A stretch of 64,000 nt of DNA from Platerodrilus igneus (Eukaryota; Arthropoda; Insecta; Coleoptera; Lycidae): positions 2,388,501-2,452,500 of the forward strand of contig JARFIW010001177.1 of the NCBI GenBank assembly GCA_036346225.1, written 5' to 3'. Numbering within the stretch: position 1 is the first letter of the stretch; each line of letters starts with the position of its first letter. Under the pieces are notes generated by a model. It did no database searches. It was not told the origin of the DNA and was given only the letters and a program-made list of their open reading frames with translations. Of the stretch, positions 57,301-64,000 are shown piece by piece. The translations under genes were made by a program, and so were the position numbers.

Positions 57301-57345
<45 letters not shown>
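57301..57345. repeat. (TA)n tract at the right end of LTR L
   Basis: TA repeat between the second primer-site module and resumed element M coding sequence ('ccttcccgaacag'). The Ile-Tyr run it encodes is an artefact. Confidence 0.96.
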
Positions 57346-57349
<4 letters not shown>

Positions 57350-58030
57350 CCCGAACAGGAATTATCCCTTTTAGTTGATACCGGAGCCAACTCCTCCTTT
57401 ATAAATTCCGAAATAGTAACCAAATATTGGCCAGAAAACGTAAAATATGACCCAATTACAATTTCAAATTGTTTCAATAAATCCAGACAAAATTATTCTG
57501 TGTTAATTCCCAGTTCAAAAATTTTTAATAACCCTTTGAAAATGCTTAAATTTCACTTATTTAAGTTTGATAGAATTTTTAAAGGACTAATAAGTATGGA
57601 TAATTTAAAGGAATTAAAGGCCAAGGTAGATTTGAAAAACAACCTTTTAATTACACCTCAAGCAAAAATTCCCATCTACTTTTAGGAATTGGTTAGCGCT
57701 ATAAATTCTATAAAAGTCGAACCTTTAATAGAGAAACAAATTCAATTGAAAGTGTCTATAAGAAACGGTGAAAATGTTATACCCTCTATAAAAACAGAAC
57801 ATACAGAAATACCGGAGTGTTTAACAATAACAAAAAATGGTTTAACGTTTACAACAATTAAGAATTCTTTGGATTCTCCTGTAGCCATAAATGTATACGA
57901 ATCAATCACTGCCCTTCCTTACCAAGCGAATCAATTTGAACGCTCGTGCATATTAAATCATTATGACGCCGAGACAAAAAATTTTAATACCTCTCTTATC
58001 AGAACGGATCATATGAATTCGTGAGAGAAA
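57346..58030 (+). pseudogene. pol: Element M protease and linker
   Basis: The frame resumes right after the TA tract with 'LPEQELSLLVDTGANSSFIN', an aspartic protease with intact Asp-Thr-Gly. It runs to a stop at 57683-57685 and continues in frame 57689-58024 as the linker to RT ('KNGLTFTTIKNSLDSPVAIN'), ending at a TGA at 58022. These are Ty3/gypsy pol features of the gypsy/297 branch. The two stops make it non-functional. The segment before the protease is cut off by LTR L. Confidence 0.8.
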
Positions 58031-58903
58031 CATGCTGTTTTAAAACTGCGTAATAAATATTCCAAGATTTTTCATATCAATGAACAAAACCATGCATTTA
58101 CAAATAAAATTAAGCATTCAATACGAACCACCGATGAAACACAAGTCTGTTTTAAAATGTATCGATACCCCTTTGTTCACAAACAAGAGGTAAAACGTCA
58201 AATTGACAAAATGTTAAAAGCCAAAATTATAGAACTTTCCACTTCTCCGTGGTTCAGTCCTATTTGGGTAGTACCAAAAAAACTGGACGCTTTGGATAAA
58301 CAGGAATGGCGCCTAGTACTTGACTACAGTCGCCTTAATGAAAAGACAGTCGACGATAGGTATCCTTTACCAAATGTCAATGATTTACTGGACAAGTTGG
58401 GTCGATGCCAATATTTTTTGACACCCGATTTGGCCAGTAGCTTCCATCAAGTAGAAATGCACCCAAAAGATGTCAAGAAAACCGCGTTTAACACAGAAAA
58501 TGGACATTTTCATTTTCTTAGGATGCCTATGAGATTAAAAAATTCCCCCTCCACCCCACAACGTGTAATAGACCATGTTCTACAAGGTTTATCGAATATC
58601 TGTAGAGCCTATATGGACGACATCATTATTTGGAGTGTTTCCCTTCATGAGCACCTCGCTAATTTAGAAATTGTGTTCAAAAAATTAAAGAAATCTAATT
58701 TTAAAATCCATTTAGATAAATGTGAAATATTGAGAAAAGAAATCGCGTTCCTAGGACACGTGGTCACGCCTGACGGCATAGGACGCAATCCAGAAAAAAA
58801 TAGGGCTATTAGAGACTTTTCTTTACCATCGACTACTCAACAAGTAAAGAGATTTTTAGGTTTATTAGGGTACTATCGTAAATTTATAAAAAAAATTCGA
58901 TGA
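58031..58903 (+). pseudogene. pol: Element M reverse transcriptase
   Basis: Frame 58157-58903 (248 codons) is a nearly complete RT domain. Fingers 'YRYPFVHKQEV', 'IIELSTSPWFSPIWVVPKK' and 'WRLVLDYSRLNEKT' lead to motif A with Asp at residue 91 ('FLTPDLASSFHQVEM'). The region before motif B is altered ('MPMRLKNSPSTPQRV' where PFGL is usual), and the catalytic YMDD is at residues 152-155. 'FLGHVVTPDGI' and 'VKRFLGLLGYYRKFI' follow. The frame before 58157 is open without a Met back to 58022. A stop at 58901 and a frameshift separate it from RNase H. Confidence 0.88.
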
Positions 58904-58924
58904 CTTGACTAAACCCAGGACAAA

Positions 58925-59150
58925 ATGCCTTACAAAAATGCTAAAATTGAGCATATCCGCGATTTTATGGAATGTTTTAAATTGTGTAGAAAGGTATTAA
59001 TCAATGCACCGATACTTCACTTTCCTGATTTTGAACGCCCGTTTAATATAACGACCGACGCAAGTGATGTAGCTATAGGTGCAGCATTATCACAAGGGCC
59101 GATAGGTAAAGATCTTCCAACTTCATACATGTCACGAACACTTAAGGGCG
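58925..59150 (+). pseudogene. pol: Element M RNase H, N-terminal part
   Basis: Frame 58925-59185 reads 'APILHFPDFERPFNITTDAS' with the first catalytic Asp of RNase H, 'VAIGAALSQG' and 'YMSRTL', then loses likeness at about 59147. The rest of RNase H and the integrase are absent. The truncation point carries no TA tract. Confidence 0.82.
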
Positions 59151-60476
59151 CGATAGCATCCCTCTATTTTCATAACACGAACTAATTTTAAAATAGCCGC
59201 TTTTGTGGTATAGCTTTCGCATGATAGAGGGAACTACTTTATTTTAACTTTAGTAGTTTAGTGGTTCGTTTCCAAGTTAGGCAAATAAAGGTTGCTAGGA
59301 TACGGAACGATGCTGGTTTATTTTCCTCCATTTCTGTAACTATTCGTCATAAATGACCTTCAGCGAATTCAAAGTTGTTGAACAGCAAGCAAAGCGTTAG
59401 GTACATAGTGCATTCTAATAATAGCCAAGGTCGTTTGCCGAAACAAATTTGTATTGCATTGTATTATTTCATTTATGTGCATATGGTATTCGCTAATTTT
59501 TATTTTTGAATGTGTAGTTTATTGTTCATAGAGTGACATTTCATTATTATTATAAACAAACATTTAACGCTTTATTTAGTGTGGGTGTATTTGCGCGTGG
59601 GGGTAAGTATATTCTAAAATTCTTATACTTTGTGGATAGACAGAGCAGTAATGGACAAAATTAATTATATATTTCATTCGATTTTCAAATGCGTGTTCAA
59701 ATATTGACATTAATTTTTTTAGATTTGATTTAGTCGTGCAACTACTGTCTCCTTGAATAAATACATTATTTGTTTTGCATACTTTATTTTATCAAAAATA
59801 TTCATTATTTAATTTATGACACCGAATGGTGAAAATGACAGAAACTGGGTACACTAACTTTTTTTGTCCTATATAAATCAGTTTAAAAACGACATAAACC
59901 CTATTTATAATTTAAGCAGTCCCCTTAAAATGTCCTATCATGTTGTGATTATTTAGGGTACTAAAACTTTAAAAAATCCTTTTAAAATTTATTGAGATCC
60001 AGCCTAATAGATTTTGCAAAATCTTACTTTTAAGAAAAAACAATGTTTTGAAATTTCTGGCGAAAATATAACTATTACTACTAACATGAAAAGTCGTTAG
60101 ATTTCAAATTTTTCTCACAATTATACACCAATTTAGGAGAATTACAGTCGCTTACTTTTCTTTTCAAAACTTAAATAAGAAAAAACCTATTTCTAAAAAA
60201 TTTGAAATAATGTCCTAGGACTAGAAATGATTAACTGATTCTAAAAATGTACAAAATTATAGGGTGTGTAGTTTATACAATACTTTTCACTTTTAGTCAG
60301 ACCGTAAATAATTTGAAATTCACAATTATTTCAAAAAATTTGTACTCCCGCTTTGTCTTGTACAAGCCTTTCAAATTTCAAATATTTATCTGAAATACGG
60401 AAAAAGTTACAGTATACTTACTTCCTGTTGTCGCCTGGTGTAAAGTTTCTTTTATTTCCGTATTTATATTTTTCAG
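59151..60476. other. AT-rich stretch between element M and the MULE
   Basis: No gene is recognised. A 10-bp inverted pair ('atccctctat' near 59158, 'atagaggga' near 59223) makes a small hairpin at the break in element M. The end ('ttatatttttcag') is a splice acceptor just before the MULE ATG, so part may be 5' UTR intron or terminal repeat of that transposon. Confidence 0.4.
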
Positions 60477-62700
60477 ATGGGTAAATATAAGGTGTATAAC
60501 CAAAATCCAGGTGGTACCAGAAAACGATCGTCCAAGTCTAAAGCAGCCCGCTTAGGATGGCTGAAAATGCAACAATTACCGCTGTAAGTTATAATACATT
60601 CAGTAGTGTAGCTAGGATATCTTTATGTGGCTGTATATTTTGGAATATAAAATCCAAAAACAATGAAATTACACCTATTTAAATGTCGCATATCCACCCA
60701 CAAGAATTATACATTCTTCAGATGCCTTGAGAATAGAAAACCACAAATTACCCGACTCTCCACTTATGACTATTTGGAATTTATAGATATGATAATGCAA
60801 ACTAAAAGGATAAGTGTTTTCGCATTCTTCATAGAACTAAGTTAGTGTGATTACCCTGAAATTATGATGTAGAAAAAAATTACTTAGTATTTTCTCAATG
60901 AATAGTTTTAAATGTACGTCAGAATAGCACATCTGTACTGTATTAGAAATACTCGTCAAATTTGTAGGGTACATACATAACAATAACATTTACGTTTTTA
61001 CCTCGTTGAATTTTGATAGCTGTGTTTTACAAAATATTATTAATTTTATGTAAAATTCTATAGGATTTCATAAGCTTTAAATTTTTTTTGACAACAATGC
61101 GAAGAATTTTTGTGCTATTTTGAACGAAGTAAGCTCTCGGATGTGTCATATGATTTTTATATAATTATTAAGTACTGACACTAAAAATGAGTAATTTTGC
61201 CTCACCTGCAAACAATGGTTCAAACCTTCTAACTACACTGGTTATGCCCCTGTTACATTATAATTTCACAAATACACATATTAGATGTCATAATAAAACC
61301 CAAACCTTTTCAGTTTGAAATCCACATCAGATAATTTAGACAAGCCTGGCCCATCAGGTTTGCAAAGATTACCTGAGGTAGTTAGTAATCCAAGTACTTT
61401 ATCTGAAGAAACTTCCGAGCTAGAAACAATGAAGTCGCAGACTGAGACAAAGTATGCTAATTTGTATAAATAATCTAAATTATTATATCATTGTATTTCA
61501 TATTTAGAGAACTGTGAAAAATCAACCGAGGAAAGGTCACATACACTTTCAGATAATTGGTCATTTATACCAGGAGCAGACTATAATAGGTACTACATTG
61601 TTATTTGTATTTCATATCCATGTGAGAAACTATGTATAGGTAGAAAATTTATCTACAGGATGATACATTTAGTATGTCAAAATTAGCTATAATGTGTTGT
61701 CCTGTACATATGCTAAATTTTGGGTTCCTAAAAAATCTAATATTTTGTTTTGTTTTTCAGAATAGAGGCTCATGAATTATATTTCGAGATAAATCACTCT
61801 TATAAAGAACCAACTGTTAGTGGAAACCGCATTGTGAATTTGCAATATGTATTAAGTTGGTCCATAGACCTGCAATACCGACATTCCCAAATTTGTACTG
61901 GTGGAAAACTATATCTGAAAGAGGAATGTAACAAAGGATTAGGTCTAGTAAGCTGCCTTATGTTTGCATGTACAATGTGTGATAAGATATACAAGCATTA
62001 CACTGAAGATATTTCGCAAAAATCAAAAATTAATTATGGATTTGTTTGGGGTACTCTGGCAACTGCCAGTACACATGGCCATTCTCAAGAACTATTTTCA
62101 GTTATGGATATACCTCCCATGACACTCTACCAATTTAAAAAAATTGAAGCTGAATTAGGCGCTGTAAGAAAATCTAATTGTTTAATATCTTACTTGACAG
62201 TTTGTTTAGGTATGGAAGGACAATCTTATGAAAGATTTGGAAGAAAATGGAAAAGTAGAGTTAGAGTTGAGACAAAACCTTGATGTCGATGCAAATGGAA
62301 ATCCTGTCAAATCCTGTTAGCGATCGATAGATGGATGTTAAACGGACATATGACTTTAATTATTCATTGCGGTTGGCAACTTTTGTTGATGAGAAAGTGC
62401 TAAATACAGAGAAACTTCATTCACAAAGTAGGTTTGGTACAATTTTCTATCTGAACATAATTTTTTCATGATATATTTCTAGATTGGGAAAATTGGTACT
62501 TGTGGAGTAGCAATCAGGTAGGGTGTCTATTGTACTACGAAATTGGATCGCGCCTATGAAAAAGAAGGTATATTGGCCCCTTTAAAAGGAGCAAACCAAA
62601 TATGATCAAACGTTGAAAGACGATAAGGAATATAATGAATCCACTTGGATACTACATCCTGTGAAACGATGTATGTACGAGACAGATGCTAAATATTAAT
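60477..62700 (+). pseudogene. Mutator-like (MULE) transposase with introns, decayed
   Basis: Exon 1 (60477-60583) follows an acceptor directly and encodes a basic N terminus. Exon 2 (61314-61451) and exon 3 (61508-61589) have clear splice sites. Exon 4 (61761-62163) carries 'SGNRIVNLQYVLS', 'NKGLGLVSCLMFACTMC' and 'INYGFVWGTLATASTHGHSQ', 'MDIPPMTLYQFKKIEAELG', the pattern of the insect Mutator-like transposase domain. A 46-bp intron (62164-62209) leads to 'VWKDNLMKDLEENGK' and 'DVDANGNP'. A stop near 62322 and a shift give 'KRTYDFNYS', the start of the catalytic region, then decay. The exon 2/3 join is out of phase by one base. DNA transposition by a DDE nuclease is the family role; this copy cannot do it. 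Confidence 0.75.
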
Positions 62701-63080
62701 ACAACTTGTAGAACATCATCAACAACGATACCATACAGTTAGTGTAAATGTAAATGCCACACTGTCTTTATTTACTGAAAAAATTTTTATTTACATTCGT
62801 ACAGCATTGTAACCTCTAGTAATTTAAATTCCTGTAGCATAGTTGGTAATAAGTAACTGGTATATAGTAGTTATAGTTTACTAAGCATGCAGCACATTAT
62901 ACTTAAGTTGCTGATTGTTAGAATACGATAATTTGTTACGTTGGAGATAGCTTCTTTTGCATTTTTCTTTTTCGCTCCATTTTTATTTAGCTACGAGTGC
63001 TTCAATTTTTGGTATTTGTTTTGTTTAAATTAAATTAAAGTAAATTAAATAGTTCTATTAGGCTAGTATAGTTGTTTATA
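62701..63080. other. AT-rich stretch before the LINE
   Basis: No gene is seen. It holds the degraded 3' part or terminal repeat of the MULE and leads into the LINE endonuclease without a clear boundary. Confidence 0.4.
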
Positions 63081-64000
63081 AATAAAAATTGCTCATTTAA
63101 ATGCGCATTTTTGTTGCCTAGTTTCAATGATTTCATCAATTTAATAGATGAAAACCGTTTTGACTTCGTTGGTGTCTCTGAAACATGGCTTACTTCATAC
63201 GTCCACAATACCTCTGTCAATATAAATGGGCATAATTTTTTACATAATGATAGAGTGGGTCCAGGGGGTGGTGTTGGTGTGTACGTAAGGAAGGAACTTA
63301 AATGTCAGGTTATTTTGTTTGGTTTGCAATTGACTCGTATACTTGAACATATTTTGGATAATGTTTAAATTAAATCGCAAAACTTTTACTGTAGGCACAG
63401 TATACAGATCCCCAAACTCTAATCTGCTTAGTTGTGTTGATGAACTGGATAATATATTATCTTATTTAGCAGCAATAATGGATAATAGAATATGTTTAGG
63501 TGATGTCAATGTGAATCTTTTCAATTTAAGTAATATTATCACACACTGCATTGATTCTTATGGATTCATCCAAGTAATAAACGAACCTACGCGCATAGCA
63601 AATAACAGCAGTACTCTTTATTGATTCCATATATTTATCAAGTGATGAATTATTTGTTCGTGCAGATACTATTGATGCTGATATTGTTTCGGATCACAGA
63701 TTATTTGTTTGCGAAATAAATGTTTATTTTGATGCCACAAAACCAATGAATGTAACTATTAGAAGTTTTGCTCGATTTAATCATGAAAAATTCTTTGCGA
63801 ATTTGATTAGACTATCTTGGACTGATGTTCTATGGGAATCGAGTACTGATAAGAAAATAAAAATATTCAACTCCTATATTATAAAATTGCTTACAGAGAA
63901 TGTGAAACAGGCTATGTTCAAAAATACCTATATACACATTATTGTAAATGTTACAACAATTGAACCTATTTTTATTTTCTTAGTTATTCATTAAAAATAA
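63081..64000 (+). pseudogene. LINE AP-type endonuclease (CR1/Jockey-like), cut by the window end
   Basis: From about 63086 the reading gives the endonuclease start ('NKNCSFKCAFLLPSFNDFIN'), then 'FDFVGVSETWLTS' with the catalytic Glu, 'GPGGGVGVYVRKEL', and after a frameshift near 63340 'VGTVYRSPNSN' and 'RICLGDVNVNLFN' (the GDxN motif). 'YGFIQVINEPTRI' follows, and after another shift near 63620 'DADIVSDHRLFVCEI' with the SDH motif. This is the full motif order of an AP-type endonuclease of LINE ORF2. Two or three frameshifts inactivate it. RT would lie beyond the window. Frame 63746-63994 is the linker to RT. Confidence 0.85.

Larger units (their letters stand above)
53266..59150 (+). mobile_element. 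Ty3/gypsy element M (297/17.6 style), split by LTR L and 3'-truncated
   Basis: Order: probable 5' LTR (to 53631), serine-tRNA-type primer site, gag, protease, RT and the start of RNase H. A 2.2-kb LTR insertion lies at 55080-57345, at the gag-pol border. Integrase and any env are missing; RNase H likeness stops at about 59147. Several stops and frameshifts are present. Confidence 0.82.

Noticed and set aside
57293..57345. Ile-Tyr repeat protein fused to the element M protease
   Set aside because: The Ile-Tyr run is the (TA)n tract read in frame; the apparent ATG at 57293 is in the preceding primer-site module.
1..64000. CRISPR arrays, operons, tRNA or rRNA genes
   Set aside because: Nothing with regular spacers, bacterial gene layout, or tRNA/rRNA features was seen; the window is eukaryotic repeat DNA. 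A tRNAscan and Infernal run would settle small RNAs.

Overview
The window is AT-rich, intron-poor repeat DNA of an arthropod, almost certainly an insect; the species cannot be named. The evidence is its mobile elements: Ty3/gypsy and BEL/Pao LTR retrotransposons, APE-type LINEs, a Penelope-like fragment with a hammerhead ribozyme, a Mutator-like (MULE) transposase with small introns, and a Maverick/Polinton-type integrase remnant. I found no conserved host gene, tRNA, rRNA or CRISPR array. Most long open frames in the simple repeats are artefacts.

Layout. 1-3.6 kb: tandem repeats, a Maverick-type integrase end with chromodomain, unassigned sequence. 3.6-8.5 kb: a minus-strand Ty3-like element (A) with gag, protease and crippled RT. 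8.6-10.2 kb: a minus-strand LTR-like block. 10.3-15.6 kb: a broken minus-strand BEL/Pao element interrupted by about 1.8 kb of unknown DNA. 15.6-38.2 kb: a chain of LTR units (C, D, F, G, H, I, J) joined only by (TA)n tracts. H (25259-34188) is the one nearly complete element, with two 2-kb LTRs, primer binding site, gag, protease, partial RT and polypurine tract; a LINE copy with a 14-bp target duplication sits in its gag. 38.2-39.1 kb: an inverted-repeat Penelope-like fragment with a well-formed hammerhead ribozyme. 39.3-41.2 kb: a (GGGTGT)n array. 41.4-43.4 kb: LINE 3' pieces. 44.8-48.6 kb: minus-strand LTR units and a pol remnant. 48.9-53 kb: a decayed plus-strand BEL/Pao element. 53.3-59.1 kb: a Ty3/gypsy element (M) of 297/17.6 style, split by a solo LTR (L). 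60.5-62.7 kb: a MULE transposase pseudogene. 63.1 kb to the end: a LINE endonuclease.

How it fits together. The main occupant is a group of related Ty3-like elements with very long LTRs (1.4-2.1 kb), a tRNA-Lys-type primer site (or a decayed form of it), and termini close to TGCTGTG...CACAGCA. Nearly every copy abuts a (TA)n tract. The copy inside M's pol shows that the tract arises at or after insertion into a short TATATA-like site. Where pol can be read (A, C, H) there is no RNase H or integrase; C and H stop resembling RT at the same conserved spot, followed by a cytosine-poor 3' segment. Mobilisation would then depend on an autonomous relative not present here.
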